Assembly: GCF_002865645.1 (NCBI RefSeq)
Contig: NW_020194518.1
Coordinates: 434,001-498,000, forward strand
Direction: 5' to 3'
Source of the DNA: Hyaloscypha bicolor E
Taxonomy: Eukaryota; Ascomycota; Leotiomycetes; Helotiales; Hyaloscyphaceae
DNA: 64,000 bases
The translations under genes were made by a program, and so were the position numbers. Shown here piece by piece: positions 26,533-38,542 of this stretch; position 1 is the stretch's first letter, and every line of letters begins with the position of its first letter. The notes under the pieces are model-generated. The model saw only the letters and a list, made by a program, of their open reading frames with translations. It was not told the DNA's origin and did not search any database.

Positions 26533-29531
26533 ATATCTATTATAAAATATATAAATATAATATTCTTTAGAAAAGCTTTATAAATAGCCCGGTTATATAT
26601 TAATATTATATAAATAATATATTTTAATAATATTCTTATTTATTTAAAGAATCTAGTAAAATACAAATAGTATATATAAAAAATACTAGATTATTTATAT
26701 CTTATTAGTCTCTAAATAAATATTAAGAAATCGGAATTCAAAATTATATATATAAAATACTTGGGCTTTATTATTTCTATATCTAATATTAAAATAAATT
26801 CTAATAAAATTAAAGTAATATATAACTAGTAATCTCTAAAAATAATTAAGAATATATAATTTTTTCTCGGCTTCTATAATTTTTATAAATACTTTATTAG
26901 AGAATATAAATAAATTACTAGATTTTTTATCTTATTTATAAAAAAGAATATTTCTTTTAAATAATTCAAATAATATTAAAAGGCTTTTATTTACTTAAAA
27001 AAAAGCTATAATTTCTATTCTAGTTTTATAATACTATAATCTAGATCTGCCTATAATAATAAAAACAGATATATCTAAAGAAGCAATTACTAGTTTATTT
27101 TCTTAATAAGACTCAGAAATAAATCTTTAGTATTTTATAACTTATTTTTCTAAAACTATCTTTATAATAAAGCTTAATTATAATATATATAATAAGGAAA
27201 TACTTATTATAATATAAGTATTAGAGAAATAGAAAGCTAAGCTAGAAGGCCTTTAGGATATTTTCTTTAAAATTTATTCTAATTACTATATTTTAAAATA
27301 CTTTATAACTATTAAAAATCTCTTTTCTTAATAAGCTAAATAGGCTAAGTTCTTATTTTACTATTATTTTAAACTCATATATTATTTTAGAAAATTAAAT
27401 AAATAAGTAAATACTTTATTATAAAAATAAAATAAAATAAATACTTAAAGCTAGATTAAGAAAAAGCTATAAACCCAAATACTTTTCCTTAAAAATAAGA
27501 TTAATTCGGAAATTATTTATAACTTATAGCTTATAGTAATATTATATAAAGTCGATTTACTTAATTCGAAATTCGGCTCTAAAAACCAAATATATACTAA
27601 AGATTTCCCGGAAAAGAATATTTTTATTAGAGATATAATTTCTTTAGAAAAAGATATTTTCTTAAAAGCTTTACTAATAAACTTTATTATAATAGTTCCT
27701 ATAGAAGTATTATTAGAAGCTCTTACTAAATATAGTAGTTTATAACTTATAAATAAGATTTTATAAGATAATTATATATTACTAGATTTAAGAAAACTAT
27801 ATATAATAGCTTAAGCTAAAAGTAATATTTAGATACTATAAAACGGCCTTTTTTTATATTATAGAAAACTCTATATTATAAAAAATGAAATAATTCCCGG
27901 ACTATTTTTATAAATTGCCCTAATTTATAAAATATATAATAAATTTCTTTCTAGATATTCTAGATATATAAAGCTTTATTAGCTATTAAAAAAAAATATT
28001 ACTAGCTATTTATAAATAAGAATATTAATTAATACTATAGTAATTATTATACTTATAAAAGATTATATATATCTAAAAATAAAAAGCCTAGTTTATTTTA
28101 TTTCTTTCTAGTTTCTAATTACTTTTAATAATATATTATTATAGACTTTAAAAGCTATTTAGAAAGTAAATTAGGCTATAATATAATTATTATATTTATA
28201 AATTACTTGTCTAAATATCTAATTATAATTCCTATATAAGATATAATTATAACTAAATAGCTAGTACTTTTATTTTTATTTTATATAATATATTAAATAA
28301 GTATTTTAGAAATAATTATATTAGATTAGAAACTCTAATTTATATCCGATTTTTAAAGCGAATTCTATATAAGAATTAGTATAAAGCTTAAGCTTTTAAT
28401 AACTAATTACTTCTAAATAAATATATAAATAAAGATTATTAATTAGTATTTTAATTAGAAATTATATTTATATATTAACTATTACTAGAATAACTAAAAT
28501 AAATAAATTACTATAATTAATTATTAATAAGCCTTTCTTTAATATAAAACTATTAGCTAGTTTCTATTTATAACTAAAAAGAGCTATAAGCCTTATATTT
28601 CTCTAGACTAGAACTTTCTTATTAAAGCTAACTTATTTAAAAAAAATTTAAATAGAAATAAAACTAAAATATTAGTAAATTAATTATATAAATTATAGTA
28701 ATTTGCCTAAGGCTATATAAAATAAATATAGGAATAATATATAATATAAGCTAATAAATACTATTATTTAATTAATTTCAAAGTCGGAAATAAAATATAA
28801 ATTATTATAAAGTATTAGAAATCCGATTATTTAAGCCAGAAGCTAGAGAACTAAATAAAGAACTTATTTGAGATTCTAAAATAATATAACTACTTATTTC
28901 TTCTAAAATTACTAGAAATTATAAAGATATATCTAGTTTTCTATATAAAAAAGCTATAAAAAGACTTTTAGAATTCTTTACTAGATTAAATAAATCCGGA
29001 ATTACCTCTATTAATACTAGAGAATAGTAAATAAGAATATAATATTAAATAAGTTATTATAATTAAACTAGTAAGAAATAAGCTAAAATATAGAATTTAA
29101 TAAATTAGTTAGAATAAAAATCTAGTATAATATCTAGCTTTAGTACTAAATAATAGCCCCCTGGTTTTATAAAGTTTCTATAATAATAATATTAATATAC
29201 TAGAACTTCTATAAAATCTATAATACTAGCTAGACTATATAAAAAATAATACTTATTTAGAACTATATAGAAATAATAATAAATTCTTCTAAATTATATA
29301 ATAAAAACGCCGGCCTTTTATATATAATATTTATATCTAAAATACTAGTTTTATTTTAGAAAGAAATATAATACGAAATTAGATAGATTAATAGCTTTTA
29401 TAAAGCTCGAAAACGAGCTTATTATAAAGAAAGAAATAAATATATATATATTTTAATTAAGTTATTTTAAATTTCTTTTTAAGAAACTACTATAATACTT
29501 TTATATTTATAATATCTAGTTATATTTCTAG
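26533..29531 (+). pseudogene. Gypsy-1 reverse transcriptase (rest), RNase H and integrase
   Basis: The plus frame resumes after gypsy-2 with reverse transcriptase (YKYNIL at about 26,550, INSPVIYQYYINNIF at about 26,590, a LGFIIS-type motif at 26,761). RNase H follows at about 27,040-27,200 (YDLDLPI, then IDISKGAITS). The integrase core is at about 28,200-28,380, where the LYPIF- and FKANSI-like stretch matches the second catalytic region in degraded form. An integrase tail reaches about 29,450. Every domain is interrupted by RIP-type stops. The end at 29,531 is the insertion point of gypsy-3. Confidence 0.72.
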
Positions 29532-29829
29532 TATAAGGTATTTATTAGTAGGTAATAAGATAATAAAATGAATTAGTATATTATAAAACCATAGTATTAA
29601 ATTTAGTATAGAACTAATTTCTATTTCTCCTATAAGGTTCAGGGAAGCCCTCTCTAAATAGGAGGCCCCAATAACATATATATAATTAGTAATTTATAAG
29701 CCTAATACATATAATATAAATAGTAGTTAGTTAGGATATTAAAGGGCTACCGAACTCCCTAATTAATACCCGTAATATCCGAGGTTTATTATATACCCTT
29801 AAGTTATATATGACCCTATATATATTATA
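29532..29829 (-). repeat. Gypsy-3 LTR (3' LTR), 298 bp
   Basis: Runs from TATAAGGTATTTATTAG to CCTATATATATTATA. It matches the right LTR with almost only C-to-T/G-to-A differences. Confidence 0.92.
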
Positions 29830-30399
29830 ACTATACCTCTTTCCTAGGATCTTATTCCCAAGATTTATTAATTTATCCTAGTAAATATTTAATTAATTAT
29901 TTATTTAATTAATATAAACTTCTAGTATCTTGGGAAATAGTTTTACTAATATAATCTGGATAATAGATATAAAAATTATCTAATTAGATTAGGGCTAAGT
30001 AAGCAAAAAGGAAGAATAATTATATCCCAGATATAGGGGCTAGCTAGTAATTGCAATTTCATTTGGGATCTAAGTATTCTAATTAGCTCGATCCAAAGTA
30101 CTAAGATATTATCCTATAAAACTAATACTACCTATTAGATCTCGTATTAGAATAATCTAAATAGCTATATAGAAAGTATTTAATAAATATTCGTATAAGA
30201 AACCTATATAAATATTTCTAAGGTCCTAGAGATTATTTACAGGCTTCTAGAAGCATATATTAATTAGTTATACTAGTTTCTAATTAGAACTAGTACGAAA
30301 ACTAGTAGTTAATCCAGGTAGTTCTCTACCTCTATAAAAGAACCTCTTTATATTACTATATACTCTTTTTCTTTCTAATAACCATATATATAACTTTTT

Positions 30400-31230
30400 C
30401 TATTATTACCTTCTAGCCTCTTCTTTTACTTTTCTCTAAGTCTTCTTTAATTATTTTTAATTAATTTTATAATATCTTCTTCTGGCTTTATTATTCGTTC
30501 CTATAATAATAAATATAAAGGTAATCTTATAGCCTTCTTTCCTATTACTAGCAGATACTTGAAATATTTTAAGTATTTACTTATTAATTTCTTTACCTTA
30601 TATATTATAGTATCTAGTAAGAAGAATTATAACCGTTATAATAAGGGTTCTGAATTTTATATATTAGTAAGTTCTTTAGCTTTAATATCTATTAAAACTA
30701 ATATAATTTCAGATTTCTTATTACTTATTAGAGGCTTACTAGTTCTAGGAAAATACTATTATAACCTTTAAGAAATTTCTTAAAGTATATCCTAAATAGT
30801 ATTATACTAACGAGAATAATACTATTAATTAGGTTTTTAAAGACTAGAAAAATACTAATAAGCTTCGGAATTCTTCTTCTTATCTTAATAAGGCAAATAA
30901 TAATATTATTTGGGTTAATATCCCAAAGATAAGTTTTTTCTAATATACTTAGGTACTTACTAATTTCTTAAAAAAATACTATAATATCTACTTTTAAGGT
31001 ATTAACCTTATTATTAAGCTTATTACCGAGATTACTAAGTAGTCTATTACTAGTACTTTAAGTACTAATAATATAATACTTATAGCTATTCGGGACCTGA
31101 TTTTAGAAGTTCGGGCCTTTTATAAAATATATATAGCTATTATAAGTTCCTTACTTACTTCTCTTAATATTCTTAATACTAATATTATTATAGTATAACT
31201 ATATTTTATTAAGAAATAAGCGGATTCTGG
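30400..31230 (+). pseudogene. Antisense reading frame in gypsy-3 3' region
   Basis: An open stretch of 70 codons at 30559-30771 (MKYFKYLLINFFTLYIIVSS) continues in the same frame to about 31,225, with TAA/TAG only at likely Gln positions. Later parts read IIKLITEITK and IRDLILEVRAFYKIYIAII, which look like amphipathic protein rather than noise. It is opposite in strand to gag-pol and lies between chromodomain and LTR, the same place as the plus-strand frame in gypsy-2. I do not recognise the product. Confidence 0.42.
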
Positions 31231-31599
31231 AAAGTATTAGCTAATTCTTTACTAAGTCCTAAATAGGGCCGGTATTTGGTATTCTTACTTTAGGAATTAG
31301 GAATTTATAGGAATTAGAATTTATTTATTTGAGATACCTATAGCTAGTTTATTTATAATAAATCTTTCTTAATTCTAAATCTTTTTCTAATAATTTAAAT
31401 ATAATTCTTATAAGCCTTAATAAAACTCTAGAAAATCTTTATAAGTAAAAAATCCAGGAAAAGAGTATTTCTATTACTATTCTAGGCCTTTTCTTAGCTA
31501 TTTAGATTCTTTTTTTCTTTTAAATAGCCTTTTTCTTAGTAGTTTAGAATTCTTTTTAATCTTAAGAGATTATTAAGAAATAGTTTCGGATTCCAAGCT

Positions 31600-34500
31600 A
31601 TAGTTTCGGTTATATAATTTTAGAAATTTCTTGGAATTTTTAAGATTAGGGAAAGCAGGTAACCAGGTATTATAATCTTTAGGCCAGGCTTTCTATTTAA
31701 TTAAATACTATTACTTCTTATTTCTATTATCTTATTAATAATTAATAATAGCTTCTATTTCCTATTCTTATTCTTTATTATTATTTACTAATTCCGGAAG
31801 TTCTCCGGAGAAATATAAGTATGGCTTCTAACTCTTTTTTACTATATACTTTTTAAGAAGAGAAATATAAAAAATTAAATATAAATAATTATATATACTT
31901 AGTAATTCTAACTTATATACTAAATTACTAATATATTTAAAGATCCTAAATAGACTTATAAATTTTAGTTTAAGCTTTCCTGCCTTAAGTTTAATATTTC
32001 TTATTAATAGTATTACCTAGGCTTTTTTAAAATAGTATTTAGCTAACTAGTACTTATTATAATAGGTTTCTCGGTTATTTTATATATAATATTATAAATT
32101 CTTAAGCTTTCTTTACTTTACTTTAAAGGTTTCTAGCCTCCTATATATAGCTAGTACCTCTTCTATAATTCTATTCTCAGGATTTTATAAAAGTTAAGAA
32201 TAATATCTATAATATATATAAAAAGATATATCCTATAAAACCTAATATTTTAAATTATTATATATAAATTCTATAAAAAATAACTTCTTAAACTAGTTAT
32301 TTTTTTAGATATTATAATAATATTTTAGGTAATATTTTAGGGTCTAGTTTTATCTTTCTATCTAATTATCTATCTAAAGATAATAAGCTATACTCAAATA
32401 CTATTTATATATTAAATAGAAGCAGAAAATAAACTAGAACTAGCTAGTAAATACTATTTCTTAATCGGAAATAATTCTATTAGGAAAGCCAAAAATCGAG
32501 AAAACATATTCCTATATAATTTTAATAAGCTCTAGAGAATTAATAGTCTTATAATATATAATATATCTTACTATTTTAGAGTACTAGTTAATAACTATAA
32601 GAATTATATTAAAATCGGAACCTTCTACTAGGTTCTTATATAATAGCAGACCTATAATAAAATTTATAAAGATCTTACTCTAGAGTTTTTTAGGCTATAG
32701 TAAACTACTAAGCAAGCTATATAGCAAATACCTCTTTACCTTAATTCTCTAGTAAATATTATATTCTTAATAATAATTATAAATATCTTTTTCTATATTT
32801 TCCTAATACTAGGACTTTCTAAAGAGCTTAAAAGTCTTCTTTACTTTATAGTATTTAGCTATTAGGTTATTATAATAAAGCTTTATAACTTCTTAATATA
32901 AAGCAGAATTATTAGATATAATAATTCTTAAATAGTACCTAAATAGGCCCGAATTATTTTTCCAGATTTCTTTTCTCTTAATATCTTTCTTACTAAGCCT
33001 TTATTTTATAATATTTTAATATCAAGAATTATTTCTCTAAGCTATCTAGATAATATCTAGAAGGAATTCAGATAAAGAGGCTAGTACTATAGCTCTTTTA
33101 GTAGCCATATATATCTATATATAGGGAATTAGATATTTATAACTATTTAATTCAAAAACTCGAAGAACCGAGAAGTTTTTAGTTTTATTAAGTAATATAG
33201 TTATAGATATTCTTATTACCTTAGCTATAATAGTAGAGCCTTTAAGGCATTTCCCTATATCTTACTTCTTAACTAATTTTATAATTAAGAAATTTATAAG
33301 ATAATCTATTTACTTATCTTATAATAAATATTTCTCCTTAGCTACTATAAATATAGTAAGTATTAAATAATACCTATTCTAAAGAAAGAACTTTTTAGAT
33401 ATCTATAAGGACCTCTAAATTATAACTATAAAAGCTTCCTTTAATTTATTCTAAAAAGTTAGAAGCTAAGTTATATTAATAGGACCTTTTTTATAATTAG
33501 GTCTTCTACTAGGTCTATTTACTAGGTTTAAGGCACCTCTATAATAAATAATATTAAAATTATATATTATAAGATATATTACCTAATATACTTAATAGCT
33601 CTTTAGATACTTTATTTCTATAAAGTATTAAAGATTATTATAGTCTATAATAACCTTAATTATAAACCTGGACCCTTTAAGGTAATAGTACTAATACTTA
33701 AAGGCTTTAATAATTATAAGCAGCTCCCTATTATAAGTATTATAATTATATTTGGCTCTAGAAAGTTTCCGGGACCAGAATATTACTAGATACTAGTATT
33801 TTTTTGGGCTATTACTAGAATTAATTTATTATAAAATAGTACTAGTAATTACAAATTTTAATATATTAGTTTTAATATAAATCTTCTTAGAAAGGTCAAA
33901 ATAGACCAGGATAGGTATTATAGTAAAAGCTTTTTTTAAAGTCTTAAAGCTTTTAGCCGCTTTATCTATTTATATAAAGAAATCGGATTTCCGGCCCTTT
34001 TCTATTTCTTTTAAGAGATCTATTAAGCCTATAGTTACCTGAAAGTAATAGTAAATAAACCTATAATAGAAATTAGTAAATCTAAGAAATACTTGAATAT
34101 TATAAAATAATTCTGGTTCTGGCTATTTAATAATACTATAGACCTATTTAGGATTCATATAAATACCTTTTATTCTAATAAGGAAGCCCAAAAATTCGAC
34201 TTCCTTAATATTAAACTCGTATTTACTAAGTTTATAAAATAGGTTATTTTTATATAGCCTAGTAAGTATCTAGTAAACATAATTATAGTATTTATCCTTA
34301 TTTCGGGAGTAAATAAGGATATTATTTAAATAAATAACTATGAAATAATCCAGGAGCCCTATAAATATAGTATTAATATATATTTAAAATATGGCTAGTA
34401 TATTAGCTAGCTTAAAAGGTATTATAAGATATTTAAAATAGCTATAGCAGGTCCTAAAAGCCGTCTTCTACTTATATTCTTTATGAATTCTTATCTAATA

Positions 34501-37016
34501 ATATATATCCTTGAGATCTAGCTTTATAAAAATCTTGGCTTTTCGGAGCTAGTTAAGGGTCTTATTAATAAGAGGAAGCGGATACTAATTCTTAATTATA
34601 ACTTAATTAAGTCTATAATAATTAATATAAAGACATAGTTCTCTATTTTTCTTAGGAATAAAAAAAATAGGTATTCCTACTAGGCTTTTACTAGGCCTTA
34701 TCTAATATTTATAAAGCATATCCTGCAAATATAGATATAATACTTCTAGTTAGGTCTCTAATAGATTATATAAAGGCCTATACGGGATTATACTATCTAT
34801 ATTAATAGAGTATTTAATACTGCCAAGATTAGGAAGTTCCAAAGCTTTATTAGAATTAAAAACCTCTAAGAAGTCTTTATATTTATTATTCCGGAAATAA
34901 ATAGGTATCTCTAAAGCCTCTTTCCAGAGGGTATTAATTTACTATATTAAAAACTCCTATTTAGTATTACTAGAACTATATAATAAAGCAGAGACCTAGT
35001 AACTATTATAAATATATAAAGCCTATTATCTAGAATAGTTATATTTGCCTTTAGTCAAGAATAAAACTTAAGGTACTAGCTCAGGGTACCGGTTAAGCTC
35101 CTTACCGAATTCTTTTAATATTAGAATCTTAATATTATTAGGCTATATAGGTATATATACCTATTATTTCTTAATATAGTCTATATATTATATAAGGATT
35201 ACTTTATAAAATTCTATACTAAAGATAAGGCTATAAGAGCTAATATTCTTATACCTATAGAACCGGAGCTTAAAAGAACGTATCTTGCTATAATTATCTA
35301 TAATAAATACCTTAAGATTATAAGTTTAATAGATCTTAAATCTATTCCTATAAAAGATTATAAACTCTTAGTTATACTTAGCTAAGGTAGTAAAGCCCCG
35401 GCTTTAAGCCTAATTATTATTAAGAAAGTTATAGTCTAACCCGGTATTACCGAGTCTATTATATATTTCTAAGGCACTTATTTCTGGCTATATTAATCTT
35501 GCTTAAATAGTTATATAAAGTAATATGCCTTTTTTATTATAGCTAAAATCATTAATATTCAAGATTTGGCCTTCTCTTTTCCCTATTCCTTAGGAGAATT
35601 TCCTCTAGAGTACTTCTCTATAGTAATAATATTAACCTGCTTCTATAAATACCTTAATTCTTCTATGGTTTTGGCCTTATTAGGGTTTTGCCGAGCCTAT
35701 TTAGTATACTTAGAATACTTCGCATTTCCTGAGAAGTATTCTTTCTATTTATAAGTCTAATAAATTATACCTAAAGTAGAACTAGTACTTTATTAAGGCT
35801 TTAAAGGAGCCAAAATACTACCTAAGGGTTTCTTATATGATTTTCGGAACTTATTCTTCCTTTTTTAATAGCCTTGCAAATTAGAATTCACTAAGTCAGA
35901 GTCCTTAGGAATAGAATTGCCCTTACTAGACTTCCCTGCCTTTACTCTTCTTAATTTGGAATAAGTAGTATATTCTGCTTTCTAAGCTTTCTCAAGCTAT
36001 TCGGAAATAGATACTGCCTTATTTCCTAAGAAAATAGATATAAGTATCTAATAAGTCTTATAGTTAGATAAAGCAATATCGAGAGTCCAGATCCGGTTTC
36101 TCTCAGGGTATAGGTCCTGGTTAATTTCGAGACTAATTATCCGAGTATATAACTCGGTAACTATCTCGCTATCTTTCTAATAAAGATCTCGGAGTTCCTT
36201 AAAGGTGTCTTATTAACGGATTTGAGGTACTTAGAGTATATTAGCCAAGTAGGCCTTAAATCGCTTCTAATAGACCTTATATAATAGTAGGCTTTGCTTT
36301 ATTATAGCCTCCCAAGTATTATAAGGTTTGTCCCTAAGGGCACTTATAGTAAAGTTAACTCTAGAAAAGTATCTATTATAAGTTTAAGGCTAGGTCCTAA
36401 AGACTACCTTCCAGGAGGATATAAATATCCTCTATTTCTTGAGGGACTTTCTATAATATAAGTCAGGTATCCGGACCTTAAGAAGCTTCTCTTAGTCTAA
36501 ATATATCTTTAGGATATTATATAATAGCTCCTAATAAATAGTATTGAGATTACTCTCAAAGCTTATTATATTAGGAAAGAAAGTGGGTTCTAATCCTATT
36601 TCAGGAAGTTCCCTAGTAGGAATTACTAAGGAAGAGAGAATAAACTTATAAATAGAGTTTCTATGAGATATAGTAAACCGCAAGGTATCCCTAAGGGTAC
36701 CCTTGTATTATTCTAACTATAGGATATACTAGTTAATTATATCTACTAATTCTTGCTTTCGTTAGAGTACTTCGACTTTAGTATATAAGCCCTGTTCCGT
36801 AGCTTGGGCGGCAGTAATTCGGGTATTAATCTCGGTATCTTAATTATTACCGGAATTATTTCCGTTATTATTACTGGCTCTCGGAGGCTCCTGAGGGGCC
36901 CCATTAAAAGTATTAGACGAGCCTTCGCTATTACCTATATTAGGGTTAATCTGGTCGACTTCCTCTATAGGAATAGCTTTGGCGAGAGATCATATATTTC
37001 GCAGATTTCGAGACAT
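31600..37016 (-). pseudogene. Gypsy-3 gag-pol polyprotein with chromodomain, RIP-inactivated
   Basis: Minus strand from an ATG at 37016 (MSRNLRNI, then a stop, then SLAKAIPIEEVDQINPN). gag is unusually readable down to about 36,000. Reverse transcriptase shows YFIVIYLNNILIYSRNK at about 34,355-34,305, where the catalytic DD pair is now NN, a direct sign of inactivation. RNase H is at about 33,950-33,600, integrase at about 32,900-32,150 (IISDQEIVFTS at about 32,490-32,440), and the chromodomain at about 31,765-31,655 (QQYLIKQKAWPKDYNT). Ends beyond the ATG are approximate. Confidence 0.8.
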
Positions 37017-37060
37017 AATTACTTATTGAACTACCTCCTTTAAGGGTAGAGAGATTAGCT

Positions 37061-37358
37061 TATAAGGTATTTATTAGTAGGTAATAAGATAATAGAATAA
37101 ATTAGTATATTATAAAACCATAGTATTAAATTCAGTATAGAACTAATCTCTGTCCCTCCTATAAGGTCCAGGGAAGCCCCCTCTAAATAGGAGGCCCCAA
37201 TGGCATATATATAATTAGTAATTTATAAGCCTAATATATATAATATAAATAGTAGTTAGTTAGGATATCGAAGGGCTACCGAACTCCCTGATTAATACCC
37301 GCGATATCCGAGGTTCGTTACATGCCCTTAAGTCACGTGCGACCCTATATATATCACA
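37061..37358 (-). repeat. Gypsy-3 LTR (5' LTR), 298 bp
   Basis: Starts TATAAGGTATTTATTAG and ends TATATATATCACA, followed by TSD TCTAG. It keeps CA at its end and a CACGTG at 37334-37339 that is lost in the other LTR, so it is the less mutated copy. Confidence 0.92.
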
Positions 37359-37650
37359 TCTAGTTTTTAGTTATTTTAGGAATATAATTATATAATACTT
37401 ATAATAGCTAGACTCTAATCTTAAATAATTAGGAAAATAGTAAAACTTATTATAATAGTTCTTTTTATTTAATTAATTACTTTTTTTATAGTATTTTATA
37501 ATATTTTATTTTATTATAATAAAAATATTACTAATATTTCTAATAATAGTAATTATTATATTATAAATAAATAATAAAAGTTATATTACTATAATATAAT
37601 ATAAGTAATATCTTAGAAGTAGTACTTCTCTTATATAGTAATTAATTATC
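37359..37650 (+). other. 3' remnant of gypsy-1 and isochore edge
   Basis: A+T-rich sequence directly continuing 29,531 after the gypsy-3 insertion. It should contain the gypsy-1 3' LTR, but I could not match it to the start of the element. Composition changes to balanced at about 37,650 (from CTTTCACACTTCACTCAACT onward). Confidence 0.5.
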
Positions 37651-37691
37651 TTTCACACTTCACTCAACTCACTCCTCTTATATAACAGAAA

Positions 37692-37709
37692 CCCCCCCCC
37701 CCCCCCCCC
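37692..37709. repeat. Poly-C tract, 18 C
   Basis: Uninterrupted run of 18 C marking the edge of the balanced-composition DNA. Such runs are length-unstable, and the assembled length may be inexact. Confidence 0.9.
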
Positions 37710-37745
37710 TTAAGCCTCTAGCACAGGGAAAATATTTTAACAGGT

Positions 37746-37775
37746 CACGTGCCATTGAATTTTTACTGTCACGTG
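37746..37775. promoter_or_regulatory. Pair of CACGTG E-box motifs
   Basis: CACGTG occurs at 37746-37751 and 37770-37775, 24 bp apart, each in a TCACGTG context. These fit basic helix-loop-helix or Cbf1-type sites. They are 1.4 kb upstream of aro1 with the palindrome in between, so a role for aro1 is only a guess. Confidence 0.3.
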
Positions 37776-38092
37776 AACAATTTGTCACACCAGCCCACCC
37801 CACGTAAATAAAAGCTTCGCTTTGACAAGTCAAAATCTCGCTTTTTTTAATAATTCAAAGCCGTGGCTGGGATAATGAAGCAGATAGATAGCGGTGCTCC
37901 GCTCAACGGACCGCGAAGAATAGGATAGAGCGTATACTACAGGTGGCACGATACGACGAGGACAGGATGGCGTCCCAAGGGAGGGAGACAGAGCAATGGA
38001 GAGAAGATGAGGGGAGGGGAGGTTGGCCAAAGTGTAGGTAATGTGGGGAAGCACCCACCCATCCACGCGCCTCCGCATAGTCGTGGTCGTGA

Positions 38093-38542
38093 TAGAAGTA
38101 TCCACTAGCCAACCGCCCAAACCCCCATCCGCCCACGCCTAAAAAATCGATTTTTAATTACACCTTCATTATAATTACAAATCCTTTAATATATTAACGT
38201 CCCATAGTATTTTCAATATCCTAATAACTATATATTTAATTTAATCTTGTGGTACGGCTAGAATCGCCTATTAATATCGAATTTTTAGATTTTTGGTACG
38301 CGCCCGCACCAAAAAAAATTAAGGAAGCCGGCCGCATACCAAAAAAAAAAAAATTCGATATTAATAGGCGATTCTAGCCGTACCACAAGATTAAATTAAA
38401 TATATAGTTATTAGGATATTGAAAATACTATGGGACGTTAATATATTAAAGGATTTGTAATTATAATGAAGGTGTAATTAAAAATCGATTTTTTAGGCGT
38501 GGGCGGATGGGGGTTTGGGCGGTTGGCTAGTGGATACTTCTA
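38093..38542. mobile_element. 450-bp near-perfect palindrome, probable MITE (TA target site)
   Basis: Two 194-bp arms, 38093-38286 and 38349-38542, are exact reverse complements by eye, with a 62-bp spacer that is itself partly palindromic (TTTTTGGTACGCG against CGCATACCAAAAA). The outermost bases are TA on both sides (38093-38094 and 38541-38542), which fits a TA target duplication around a mariner/Tc1-type miniature element of 446 bp. There is no ORF of note. Arm identity means either very recent insertion or gene conversion. A transcript crossing it would fold into a long hairpin. It lies 0.6 kb upstream of the aro1 start. Confidence 0.8.

Larger units (their letters stand above)
29532..37358 (-). 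mobile_element. Gypsy-3, chromovirus-type element nested in the 3' end of gypsy-1
   Basis: The LTRs are both 298 bp (29532-29829 and 37061-37358). The TSD TCTAG lies at 29527-29531 and 37359-37363. The polyprotein reads on the minus strand, with gag starting near 37,016, reverse transcriptase near 34,330, integrase near 32,450 and chromodomain near 31,700. The right LTR and gag end are much less damaged than the left. About 1.8 kb between chromodomain and 3' LTR carries a plus-strand reading frame. This is the element nearest the euchromatin boundary. Confidence 0.9.
14190..37640 (+). mobile_element. Gypsy-1, old Ty3/gypsy element split by three insertions
   Basis: Plus-strand pieces that follow each other in gypsy order are 14,190-16,016 (leader and gag), 17,858-19,516 (gag end with zinc knuckle, protease region, start of reverse transcriptase), 26,533-29,531 (rest of reverse transcriptase, RNase H, integrase) and 37,364-37,640 (3' end). 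Each break carries an inserted element with its own 5-bp TSD, and across each break the residual reading frame resumes. The 5' and 3' limits are estimates because I could not recognise its LTRs. The composition is heavily RIP-altered. Confidence 0.8.
1..37650. other. AT-rich, RIP-saturated transposon isochore
   Basis: The block is overwhelmingly A+T, with almost no open frame over 100 codons, and changes abruptly to balanced composition at about 37,650. Inside it I can recognise copia and gypsy polyprotein remnants in single continuous frames where the stops are nearly all TAA or TAG in place of CAA or CAG. LTR pairs differ mainly by C-to-T and G-to-A changes that create TpA. Both are the known signature of repeat-induced point mutation in Pezizomycotina. 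The only less altered DNA is the gag-only element at 16-17.9 kb and patches of gypsy-3. No host gene, tRNA or rRNA was seen here. Confidence 0.93.
37651..38092. other. Transition zone between isochore and gene space
   Basis: No gene is supported. It contains a C18 run, two CACGTG boxes and mixed sequence. Two overlapping minus-strand open frames here (to 37,830) share sequence with the palindrome and have no coding character. Confidence 0.6.

Noticed and set aside
35566..37043. Plus-strand ORFs of 62 and 79 codons (35566-35754, 36804-37043)
   Set aside because: They are shadows of the minus-strand gypsy-3 gag and adjoining pol, which reads coherently there.
1..37650. Mitochondrial DNA insertion or contaminant, because of extreme A+T
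   Set aside because: LTR pairs, TSDs and degraded gag-pol domains explain the sequence, and it joins directly to nuclear gene space; no mitochondrial gene was seen.
37830..38136. Overlapping minus-strand ORFs (96 and 77 codons) at the isochore edge
   Set aside because: They run into the palindrome arm, have no domain, and use two frames of the same low-quality sequence.
38093..38542. The palindrome as a transcription terminator or CRISPR-like repeat
   Set aside because: Far too long for a terminator, only two arms, no spacers, and a eukaryotic context; the TA flanks fit a MITE better.
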